Source: JAFDZW01 sp964404255 (lineage in GTDB: Bacteria > Bacteroidota > Ignavibacteria > Palsa-1295). Taken from it: a stretch of DNA of 64,000 bases. The position numbers were made by a program, and so were the translations under genes. Each line of letters starts with the position of its first letter. The stretch's first letter is position 1. The stretch covers positions 1 through 64,000 of the forward strand of contig CAYOJJ010000002.1 of NCBI GenBank assembly GCA_964404255.1. The letters run 5' to 3'. Under the pieces are notes generated by a model, which worked only from the letters and a program-made list of their open reading frames with translations, was not told the DNA's origin and ran no database searches. Shown here piece after piece: positions 1 to 7,462 of the stretch.

Positions 1-335
<335 letters not shown>

Positions 336-580
336 ATATTTTTTTCTTCGGAAGAAAATACCACTTATAAACGTACATAGTACAGATATATAGCGAACAG
401 CATGTTCGTGAATTCTTACTACGCATTACTATAGTGTTTGGTAATGCACGAGCCAATGTTTGATACTTGAATACTACATTGCTTGTCTTTGCCGTCATTT
501 CGCCACGCCCCGCTGTCATGGACTACTAGTTCATTGAACGCGCTCCGGCGCTATTATATAAAGCTTATATAGTTTTCTTT

Positions 581-691
<111 letters not shown>

Positions 692-704
692 GGGATCGTC
701 TAAT

Positions 705-739
705 GCCCGCTATCGCTCTTGCGTTAGCGGGCTTTTTTA
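705..739 (+). terminator. Rho-independent terminator of the rRNA operon
   Basis: Perfect 8-bp stem GCCCGCTA (705-712) / TAGCGGGC (725-732) with a 12-nt loop, followed by TTTTTTA. It stands 14 bases after the 5S gene and clearly ends the rrn transcript. Confidence 0.92.
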
Positions 740-787
740 TTTTATGCTGTTCAATGCTTAAGTAAGAATCCTCTAAAACACCGCTTT

Positions 788-815
788 TTTTGCCTTATGT
801 CTATCTGTAATTTTG
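788..815 (+). promoter_or_regulatory. Bacteroidota-type promoter of the 846 gene
   Basis: The -7 element TAATTTTG (808-815) matches TAnnTTTG, with a TTTG at 788-791 as a possible -33 element (spacing 16). The TTG at 813 could be read as an upstream start codon for the next gene, but it is part of this promoter element, which argues for the start at 846. Confidence 0.6.
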
Positions 816-845
816 TACTGCAGTAAATTCTATGGGTGTACACAA

Positions 846-2150
846 ATGAAAAAAGTATTTCTTTTGGGTGCTATCGTTCTGATGGCAGTATCTAGTCTTC
901 ATGCACAGTGGCTTGCTGCCAATCGGGCTCAATCTCAGGATGTGAAAGCGAATGGATATTTATTAGTATCCAATGGTACGATGTACCTCTGGAACGAGGA
1001 GAATCATTTCCAGATATCGACCGATAATGGCGCTACCTGGAGTGATCCGCCGGATGAGATCGGTGGGGCAAATCCTCACGTAAAAAAAATGGTTGAGGCT
1101 GCGGGGCGTGTGTACGCCAGCCTTAATTTCGGGACCGGGAATGGTGTCGTCATTTACTCTACCGATAAGGGCACGAGCTGGATTGCAGATACCACCGGCG
1201 CTCCCGGACATGCGCTTGGCTGGGACGGAATGCCGGCCGTTTCCGATATTTATTGTTGGGGGCACTGGCTCTACGTCAAATGGGACCGTCCGGTAGCGTA
1301 TAGCCTTAAGGCATTCGATGGCTCGTATGATTTTAATACCTTTGTCAATCAGGGGATAAATAACCCGTACTCGGTAATAGCCAAGGGTGACACGCTCTTT
1401 TTTGCCGGAGCCAAAATATATTATACGATCGATGGCGGTGCAAACTTCGTAACTCCGGCTAATAACGGCTATTCCGGCTATGGAGGAAAGTTATTTGTCG
1501 ATGGAAGCAGGCTCTATATGTTTGCTTATAAAGAATTTGGAAAACCCTGTTACTTATATTACTCCGATGATAATGCCGAAAATTGGACGGAAGTGGATGT
1601 TTCCACGCTTACCAGTAAAAAAACGGTTAATGGTGATCCTTATTTCCCAATAACCTATTTTATTAAAGGAAATAGAATTGAATTTGTTGCCGGTCAGGAA
1701 AAATTCAATTCTCCGGGAAATGTATGGAAATCGAACGATCTCGGCACCACTTGGGAAGCCGATACCGCGGGTCTTCCAACGACCTTCTTCGATGGAGTGT
1801 CGAGCCTTGCTTATACTCCGGACGGCTACCTGTGGGCTGTTCCCGATCATAATAATATCTACAAGCAGAAAATATCGGAGGGTGGTTCGAATGTAGTAGC
1901 TATTACTCCCTCGACTCCATTACGAATTTTCAATAATCCGACTCGTGGATCGGTAACGATCGGTAATGCTGCCGGTGAACTTACCGAAATCCAGATCTTC
2001 GATCAGCTTGGTCGCACAGTTAAAACGAAAAAAATTGATCCGGCTATGAGAGAAATCTCGATCGATATTAATGACCTGGTTTCGGCAAGCTATATGGTAA
2101 AAGCCCGCGCGGGCGACACCACGATTACCGCGAAACTGGTCGTCGAGTAA
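846..2150 (+). CDS. Secreted Asp-box (BNR-like) repeat protein with T9SS sorting domain
   Basis: A 434-aa exported protein of unknown function. It starts with a clear signal peptide (MKK, then a hydrophobic stretch, ending near SLHAQ at about residue 21). At least four Asp-box-type motifs are visible (STDNGATWS, STDKGTSW, SDDNAENW, SNDLGTTW), as in sialidase/photosystem II stability-type beta-propellers. The last 80 residues form a type A T9SS C-terminal domain: an NNPTRGSV segment, then IQIFDQLGRTV, and a final AKLVVE strand. From knowledge of the family this directs outer-membrane passage and surface attachment. ATG 846 is preferred over an upstream TTG that overlaps the promoter. The gene is monocistronic with its own promoter and terminator. 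No sialidase active site was identified, so an enzymatic role is not claimed. Confidence 0.85.
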   Translation: MKKVFLLGAIVLMAVSSLHAQWLAANRAQSQDVKANGYLLVSNGTMYLWNEENHFQISTDNGATWSDPPDEIGGANPHVKKMVEAAGRVYASLNFGTGNGVVIYSTDKGTSWIADTTGAPGHALGWDGMPAVSDIYCWGHWLYVKWDRPVAYSLKAFDGSYDFNTFVNQGINNPYSVIAKGDTLFFAGAKIYYTIDGGANFVTPANNGYSGYGGKLFVDGSRLYMFAYKEFGKPCYLYYSDDNAENWTEVDVSTLTSKKTVNGDPYFPITYFIKGNRIEFVAGQEKFNSPGNVWKSNDLGTTWEADTAGLPTTFFDGVSSLAYTPDGYLWAVPDHNNIYKQKISEGGSNVVAITPSTPLRIFNNPTRGSVTIGNAAGELTEIQIFDQLGRTVKTKKIDPAMREISIDINDLVSASYMVKARAGDTTITAKLVVE

Positions 2151-2170
2151 CAGTAAGAAATAGTTATCGC

Positions 2171-2206
2171 AAACCCGCTGTTACTACTAACGGCGGGTTT
2201 TTTTAT
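2171..2206 (+). terminator. Rho-independent terminator
   Basis: Stem AACCCGC / GCGGGTT (about 2172-2178 and 2193-2199) around a 14-nt loop, followed by a T-rich run. It lies about 20 bases after the stop codon of the T9SS cargo gene. Confidence 0.85.
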
Positions 2207-2245
2207 TTATAGTAGTTAAATCCTGCAGCATAATTATTCTATAAT

Positions 2246-2926
2246 ATGAAGATCATTTCTATTGGCGATATTCATGGACGTACCGATTGGCAGGTGATCG
2301 ATCCCGAGCAGTACGATCATATTGTCTTCGTCGGAGATTACTGCGATAGCTCTACGTTCTCGGATGAAGAAGAGATCGCAAATCTAACCAATATCATCGA
2401 ATTTAAGAAACGTCATCCCGAAAAAGTGCGGCTGCTGCTTGGCAACCATGACTTGCATTATATCTACTATCCCTATTTCCGATGCGGAAGATATCGGCCA
2501 ACTACACAACCTACGCTGACGCCGCTATTTCAGGAAAATGAGAATCTGTTCGAAATAGCCTTTCAGGTCGGAAGAACGCTCTGGACTCATGCCGGCATTT
2601 CTAATGCCTGGCTTGCTCATCTTGAAGATGCACCACAGGATGTTACAATGATGGCCGCCCACTTGCAGTCTCTCCATGTCGACGAGAGTAAAAGAATGGT
2701 GCTTCACATGGTAGGCCCGATTCGCAGAGGCAGTGCCCCTTGCGGAGGAATTACCTGGGCCGATAAATTCGAAACCAAAACGGATTTTCCCGATGGTCTG
2801 CATCAGATCGTCGGCCATTCCCGCGTTAACCGTATTACCTCTATTATGAATGCGGGTGGTACTGGTTCTATTACCTATATCGATTGCTTGCATTCTTCAC
2901 GAGAATTCTGTGAAATAGAATTGTAG
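2246..2926 (+). CDS. Calcineurin-like metallophosphoesterase (PPP-type)
   Basis: A 226-aa cytoplasmic phosphoesterase without a signal peptide. All metal-ligand motifs of the family are present in order: GDIHGR (residues 7-12), GDYCD (about 30), LLGNHDL (about 73), THAGI (about 117) and IVGHSR near the C-terminus. This pattern is that of PPP-type serine/threonine phosphatases and related dinuclear-metal phosphoesterases. The substrate cannot be told from sequence. The gene is 25 bases upstream of the NTF2-like gene in the same direction and may be co-transcribed with it. Confidence 0.85.
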   Translation: MKIISIGDIHGRTDWQVIDPEQYDHIVFVGDYCDSSTFSDEEEIANLTNIIEFKKRHPEKVRLLLGNHDLHYIYYPYFRCGRYRPTTQPTLTPLFQENENLFEIAFQVGRTLWTHAGISNAWLAHLEDAPQDVTMMAAHLQSLHVDESKRMVLHMVGPIRRGSAPCGGITWADKFETKTDFPDGLHQIVGHSRVNRITSIMNAGGTGSITYIDCLHSSREFCEIEL

Positions 2927-2951
2927 TAGTGATAATAGCTGTTGCTCCATA

Positions 2952-3302
2952 ATGACAAATAAAGAGCTGATCGCTACATGGGTCGAGCGTTTCAATAACG
3001 CCGATGCCGATGGTGTTGCTGAATTATATCACGATGAAGCGGTAAATCACCAGATGCCGCTCGAAGCAATAACCGGCAAAGAAGCTATCAGAGCGATGTT
3101 CAAGCGCGAGTTTGCTGCAGCAGATATGCATTGCATCCCGGTGCAAATAATCTCGGAAGGCGAGTGGGCGGTTCTCGAATGGCGCGACCCGAAAAACTTC
3201 TGCGGCTGCGGCTTTTTTCGGATCGTTGATGGCAAGATTCTAAACCAGCGCGGCTATTGGGATCGGTATACCTTCGGCAAATTATATGGAATACCGCTTT
3301 AA
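2952..3302 (+). CDS. NTF2-like/SnoaL-like protein
   Basis: A 116-aa single-domain protein of the nuclear transport factor 2 (SnoaL-like) fold. The N-terminal helix-loop pattern WVERFNNADADGVAELYHDE followed by 'VNHQMP' is typical. Members bind small hydrophobic ligands or act as isomerases and hydrolases; the pocket here does not let me name a substrate. Three Cys residues (one early, then a CGCG pair in FCGCGFFRI) are noticeable. Probably co-transcribed with the upstream phosphoesterase gene. Confidence 0.75.
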   Translation: MTNKELIATWVERFNNADADGVAELYHDEAVNHQMPLEAITGKEAIRAMFKREFAAADMHCIPVQIISEGEWAVLEWRDPKNFCGCGFFRIVDGKILNQRGYWDRYTFGKLYGIPL

Positions 3303-3405
3303 AAGGTACGATACTACCCAGACGTAAGTAATGAGAGGCTCGACCCCCCACACTCGCTAAATACTAAATTGTAACTCAGTAGTTGAGAATGTGTTTATTT
3401 CCTAT

Positions 3406-3924
3406 ATGAAAAGATTACCGTTCTTCCTATTCTTCTCTGTAGCAGTACTCCTGATCTCCTGTGAGAGAGTAAAGAATAAATACGAAGAAGTCGGTACAAA
3501 AGCCATAGAACATGTTACTGCTACAAAAGACAATATAGAAGATCATATTATAGCTCATTATGATTCTTACGCGCCAGATACAAAATGGAATAAAAAACGC
3601 TTTCAAGAATTCTTTGGCTTCGAACCAGGTACTGAGGTCGCCAGGATTTATTGCTACGCCAATGAAATGGGAATCGATCATACCTATGCCTTCTCATTCG
3701 TGTGCGATAAAAAGATCGTAGATTCTATAGTTACCAAGCTTAATCTGACAAAGAATAATTCAAGTCCTCAAACAAGGGTAACACTACCGAAGCTTGGTTG
3801 GTGGGATGAACAAAAGATTGATACAATAACCCCATACTACAGGCATTCAGAGCATGCAACGTATGAATATTTATGGTATGATACGCCTACCTCTACGGTT
3901 TATTACTTGTTATTCGACCTATAA
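3406..3924 (+). CDS. Hypothetical lipoprotein
   Basis: A 172-aa protein with a lipoprotein signal: MKR, a hydrophobic stretch, then LLISC, so Cys about residue 20 is the likely lipidated residue. The ATG at 3406 was chosen because it begins the signal peptide directly; a start 15 bases upstream only adds five residues. After the lipobox the chain is charged, then has an aromatic-rich C-terminal half (EYLWYDTPTSTVYYLLFDL). I do not recognise a family. It stands alone between the NTF2-like gene and the P450 gene. Confidence 0.65.
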   Translation: MKRLPFFLFFSVAVLLISCERVKNKYEEVGTKAIEHVTATKDNIEDHIIAHYDSYAPDTKWNKKRFQEFFGFEPGTEVARIYCYANEMGIDHTYAFSFVCDKKIVDSIVTKLNLTKNNSSPQTRVTLPKLGWWDEQKIDTITPYYRHSEHATYEYLWYDTPTSTVYYLLFDL

Positions 3925-3981
3925 AGCTTGGAAAAGCCTTTCCTAAACTTTTTCCCGCTAAATTCGTAGTATAATTCATCT

Positions 3982-5313
3982 ATGCAACCCCGCCCCATAA
4001 CCAAAAACCGTGATAATGTCCTGATGCGGGCGTATCGGGGTTTCTTTTGGGATCGGGTGAAATTGCTGGAGCGCACACAGAGTAACCATCCCGATATTGT
4101 ATCGAGCTCGCTTGGCGAACGGGAGCTTATTTCTATTAATAAGCCGGAGTACGTGCAGGAGGTGCTCGTCGAGCAGGCGGAGAAATTCCATAAGAGCGAG
4201 CCCTTTAAGTATTTTACTCGTCCGCTGCTTGGTAACGGTCTCTTGATCTCCGAAGATGATTTCCATAAGCGCCAGCGTAAACTTGTCGCCCCCGCCTTTA
4301 TTCATAGACGCATAAAAGAATACGCCGATGTAATGACCGATCATACACTCCGGGCAATGAATAGCTGGAAGAATGGGCAGATAGTTGATATTTCTTCCGA
4401 GATGCTTCGGATAACACTCGGTATCACCGGCAAGACACTCTTCGGCTCCGACGTTTCGGATGAAGCCGACGAAGTAAAAAAGCATTTGCTCTATCTAAAT
4501 CATTATGCCGAGGAGCAATTACGTCTGCCGATCCATATTCCATATTCCTGGAAAACGCCGCGTAATAATCGTGTTCGCCGTTCTATTGCCGCCCTCGATG
4601 CTATTATTTATTCTATGATCGCCGAACGTCGTGCTTCGCAATCGGATAACGGCGATCTGCTTTCTATCTTATTGCTTGCCCGCGATGAAGACGATGGCTC
4701 CGGCATGGACGATAAGCAAGTGCGCGATGAAGCAATGACTATCTTCCTTGCCGGCCATGAGACTACTGCAAACGCCACTTCATGGATGTGGTATCTGCTG
4801 GCAAAGCATCCGGATATTTTTAAAAAGCTTCACGATGAAGCGGCCGCGCTCGGGCATACGCCGACGCTTGAAGATCTGCCGCGTTTGCCTTATGCATTGC
4901 AGGTGTTCAAGGAGGCATTGCGGTTGTATCCCCCGGCCTATATGATCGTCCGCACGGCGGCCGAAGAACTGTTTATCGATGGATATAAAATTAAGAAGGG
5001 TGGGATAATTATGATAAGCCCGCATCTGCTTCACCGAAAGCCGGAATATTTCCCCGATCCTGAAGCTTTCGACCCTGACCAATTCTCCCCTGAGCGTGAA
5101 AAGACGATCCCCAAATATGCTTATCTGCCATTTGGTGCTGGGCCCCGTGTTTGTATCGGTAATCAGTTTGCCTTGATCGAGGGACATCTTATTGCAGCAA
5201 CGATCGCTCAGAAATTCTATTTCGAGCTTTTATCCGATGCTCCGATAGAACGCGAAGCCCTGATCACTATGCGTCCGAAAGGCGGGGTCCCGGTTCGGAT
5301 TCGCACTTGGTAA
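3982..5313 (+). CDS. Cytochrome P450
   Basis: A 443-aa soluble bacterial P450. The I-helix oxygen-activation motif AGHETTAN, the K-helix ExxR (KEALRLYPP), the PERF-region equivalent (DPDQFSPER) and the heme-binding loop FGAGPRVCIGN with the axial thiolate Cys391 are all present. Family knowledge says it is a monooxygenase needing a ferredoxin/reductase; none is encoded nearby. The sequence resembles CYP102/CYP4-like bacterial fatty acid or alkane hydroxylases in its general pattern, but the substrate is not deducible. A TAAATTCG at 3959-3966 is a one-mismatch -7 promoter element. The 3' end contains the promoter region of the downstream LuxR-type gene. Confidence 0.93.
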   Translation: MQPRPITKNRDNVLMRAYRGFFWDRVKLLERTQSNHPDIVSSSLGERELISINKPEYVQEVLVEQAEKFHKSEPFKYFTRPLLGNGLLISEDDFHKRQRKLVAPAFIHRRIKEYADVMTDHTLRAMNSWKNGQIVDISSEMLRITLGITGKTLFGSDVSDEADEVKKHLLYLNHYAEEQLRLPIHIPYSWKTPRNNRVRRSIAALDAIIYSMIAERRASQSDNGDLLSILLLARDEDDGSGMDDKQVRDEAMTIFLAGHETTANATSWMWYLLAKHPDIFKKLHDEAAALGHTPTLEDLPRLPYALQVFKEALRLYPPAYMIVRTAAEELFIDGYKIKKGGIIMISPHLLHRKPEYFPDPEAFDPDQFSPEREKTIPKYAYLPFGAGPRVCIGNQFALIEGHLIAATIAQKFYFELLSDAPIEREALITMRPKGGVPVRIRTW

Positions 5314-5324
5314 AGCTCGTTTCG

Positions 5325-5332
5325 TATTTTTG
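5325..5332 (+). promoter_or_regulatory. -7 promoter element, probably giving a leaderless mRNA
   Basis: TATTTTTG matches TAnnTTTG exactly; a TTG at 5307-5309 is a weak -33 candidate. Only four bases separate it from the ATG at 5337. In this promoter class transcription begins about 4-6 nt after the element, so the transcript would begin at or next to the start codon. Confidence 0.6.
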
Positions 5333-5336
5333 CAGT

Positions 5337-5762
5337 ATGAAGCTTTCGATAGTCTTGTATGCTATAGCTATGGCCGCACTCTTGTTTTTGCTGCGGGCTA
5401 TCGACTATCGGTACCTGCTATTTGACCTATCTACCGAGGTGTATGTCGCTATTATTGCCTTCTTTTTTACTGTTTTAGGGCTATGGATTGGCTGGAAGAT
5501 CACCTCGGCTAAGAAATCGGAATTGCCGGTGTTGGTCAGTGCGCCGGTGAAAGTCTCATCTGAAGAGCTGGGCATTAGTCCCCGCGAGACGGAAGTCCTC
5601 CGGCTCATTGCTGCCGGTCATTCCAATCAGGAAATTGCCGACACACTCTTTCTCTCCCTTAACACGGTTAAGAAGCATACCTCGACCCTCTTTAAAAAGC
5701 TCGAGGCCGAGCGCCGCACCCAGGCTATAGAAAAAGCTCGTCGTTTAGGGCTTATCGACTAA
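5337..5762 (+). CDS. Membrane-tethered LuxR-type HTH regulator
   Basis: A 141-aa protein with two transmembrane helices (about residues 3-21 and 35-53) and a C-terminal LuxR/GerE DNA-binding domain. The domain begins LGISPRETEVLRLIAAG and continues HSNQEIADTLFLSLNTVKKHTSTLFKKL. It has no receiver domain, so it is not a classical response regulator. The likely job is transcription control from the inner membrane, with an unknown membrane signal or partner. It follows the P450 gene by 23 bases but has its own promoter element. The ATG at 5337 was chosen because an upstream in-frame GTG would place the promoter inside the gene. Confidence 0.8.
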   Translation: MKLSIVLYAIAMAALLFLLRAIDYRYLLFDLSTEVYVAIIAFFFTVLGLWIGWKITSAKKSELPVLVSAPVKVSSEELGISPRETEVLRLIAAGHSNQEIADTLFLSLNTVKKHTSTLFKKLEAERRTQAIEKARRLGLID

Positions 5763-5812
5763 CCCCAAAGTAGTATTATAGCTGGTTAAGTACGAAATAC
5801 ACTTTAGTGCTA

Positions 5813-5843
5813 TTGGTTTTTAGGGTGCTTTCGCCTATTTTTG
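5813..5843 (+). promoter_or_regulatory. Bacteroidota-type promoter of the DUF4199 gene
   Basis: TTG at 5813-5815, a 20-nt spacer, and TATTTTTG at 5836-5843. It would give an mRNA with a leader of about 90 nt before the gene at 5939. Confidence 0.6.
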
Positions 5844-5938
5844 TTCCTGTTCTTTTGAGCAGCCGTCCGAAGGAAATGGATCGGCTGACCAAAAGACGAG
5901 GAGAATCCATTTACTTTTTTAATTAAAATACACCCAAA

Positions 5939-6472
5939 ATGCGTAAAGTAGTATTGACCTATGGTATCATAGCCGGTTTTATTATTTCAATTTTTATCGT
6001 CCTGATGGGGCTCTTTGCGTGGTCCGATGGCGATTTTTCCGGCGGCGAAGTACTGGGCTATTCCAGTATGATCATCACCTTTTCGATGATCTTTTTTGGT
6101 ATCAGGAGCTATCGGCAAAATATGGGAGGTGGATATGTTACCTTCGGTCGTGCCTTTTTAATAGGGCTCTATATTACGATCATTGCCTCAGTATTTTATG
6201 TGATTACCTGGAAGATCTATTCGGCCATCGCTCTGCCGGATTTTGCAGATAAGTATGCTGCCTGTGTGATCAATAATGCAAAAAAGAGCGGAGCCTCAGC
6301 CGCGGTGATCGCAGAAAAGACCAAGGATATGGAGGATTGGAAGAAACTCTATGCAAATCCTTTCTATGAAATAGGAATGACTTTTATGGAAATATTCCCG
6401 GTCGGTCTGGTGGTGAGTTTGGTCTGCGCGGCCATTTTAAGAAAAAAGACGAAAGTGACGGCCGCTAAATAA
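5939..6472 (+). CDS. DUF4199 family membrane protein
   Basis: A 177-aa inner-membrane protein with four predicted transmembrane segments (about residues 7-27, 40-58, 71-95 and 148-168). A hydrophilic, helical loop lies between the third and fourth. The size, the MRK start followed by YGIIAGFI, and the conserved motif around IRSYRQ and GGYVTFGRAF are typical of DUF4199, a Bacteroidota family of unknown function. It is preceded by its own promoter. Confidence 0.8.
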   Translation: MRKVVLTYGIIAGFIISIFIVLMGLFAWSDGDFSGGEVLGYSSMIITFSMIFFGIRSYRQNMGGGYVTFGRAFLIGLYITIIASVFYVITWKIYSAIALPDFADKYAACVINNAKKSGASAAVIAEKTKDMEDWKKLYANPFYEIGMTFMEIFPVGLVVSLVCAAILRKKTKVTAAK

Positions 6473-6517
6473 CTACTTATTATATTTACACTTTATTTTA
6501 AAAGGACGTACTGACTT

Positions 6518-6910
6518 ATGAGTGATACAACTCCAAAAGTAACCGGCATCGGAGGAATATTTTTTCGCTCCGAAGACCCTAAAGCCCTGAACGAGTGGTA
6601 TGGAAAACATCTCGGCATGCCCGTCAGCCCTTATGGCACGATCTTCGAATCGCGCAGTGCCGATAATCCTGAGGAAACAACCCAACTCGTCTGGACTCCA
6701 TTTAAGCAGAGCACCGATTATTTCGATCCTTCGAAAAAAGAATTCATGATCAATTACCGGGTACAGCACCTCGAGCAATTGATTACAAATCTTCGTGAGC
6801 AGGGAGTAACCGTCATCGGAGAAATTCAGAATCATGAGTACGGCAAATTCGCCCATATCATGGATATCGAGGGAAACAAGATCGAACTCTGGGAGCCGGC
6901 TGCAGAGTAA
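6518..6910 (+). CDS. VOC family protein (glyoxalase/bleomycin-resistance fold)
   Basis: A 130-aa protein with a single VOC domain pattern: IGGIFFRSEDPKALNEWYGKHLGM at the start and the usual C-terminal strand IMDIEGNKIELWEP. Known family members are metal-dependent lyases, dioxygenases or antibiotic-binding proteins. The specific function is not visible. It lies ten bases upstream of the GNAT gene, so the two are probably co-transcribed. It is one of several VOC genes in the window. Confidence 0.85.
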   Translation: MSDTTPKVTGIGGIFFRSEDPKALNEWYGKHLGMPVSPYGTIFESRSADNPEETTQLVWTPFKQSTDYFDPSKKEFMINYRVQHLEQLITNLREQGVTVIGEIQNHEYGKFAHIMDIEGNKIELWEPAAE

Positions 6911-6919
6911 TATAGCTCC

Positions 6920-7357
6920 GTGAGAGCATTTTTACAAGCTACGATAGAAATGATGCCCGAAATAGCAGTGCTCTTTCGGGCTTGTTTCGATCATACCTAC
7001 CCCACATTTCCAATACTCCATACCTCTAAAGAAGACCTGCATTATTTTTCATCGGTCATTTTCCCAAAAGATACGATCTATATTTGCAAAGAAGATGAAA
7101 AGATAGCAGGCTTCATTGCCTTCAACGATGAGTGGATCGATCATTTATACATCGACCCGGCTGTCCAGGGAGAAGGCATCGGCAGCAAGCTTTTAGCAAT
7201 TGCCTGTGAAGGGAAAACTCATTTACAGCTTTGGACTTTTCAGGAGAATCACCGTGCCCGGGCATTTTATGAGCGGTATGGCTTTGAGGCCGTTCGATTT
7301 ACTGATGGCGATAACGAAGAGGGCCAACCCGACGTATTATATGAATGGAAAGCATAA
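6920..7357 (+). CDS. GNAT family N-acetyltransferase
   Basis: A 145-aa acetyl-CoA-dependent acetyltransferase. The motif A region VDHLYIDPAVQGEGIGSKLL-like (here DHLYIDPAVQGEGIGSKLL) supplies the Q/R-x-x-G-x-G/A pyrophosphate loop. The C-terminal NHRARAFYERYGF is motif B. The start codon is GTG, chosen because it follows the VOC stop by nine bases and gives a full-length domain. The acceptor substrate is unknown. Confidence 0.85.
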   Translation: MRAFLQATIEMMPEIAVLFRACFDHTYPTFPILHTSKEDLHYFSSVIFPKDTIYICKEDEKIAGFIAFNDEWIDHLYIDPAVQGEGIGSKLLAIACEGKTHLQLWTFQENHRARAFYERYGFEAVRFTDGDNEEGQPDVLYEWKA

Positions 7358-7462
7358 CTCTTCGCGGAAGGGGAATAGCATTTTCTCTAAAATGCGCCAG
7401 TTATAGAGTGGTGTTATAAACCATGCTGATTCTGTGTCTTAAAAGATAATAGTTATGGCAGT

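Noticed and set aside
813..845. Upstream TTG start for the first T9SS gene
   Set aside because: The TTG is part of the TAATTTTG promoter element; the ATG at 846 starts the signal peptide.
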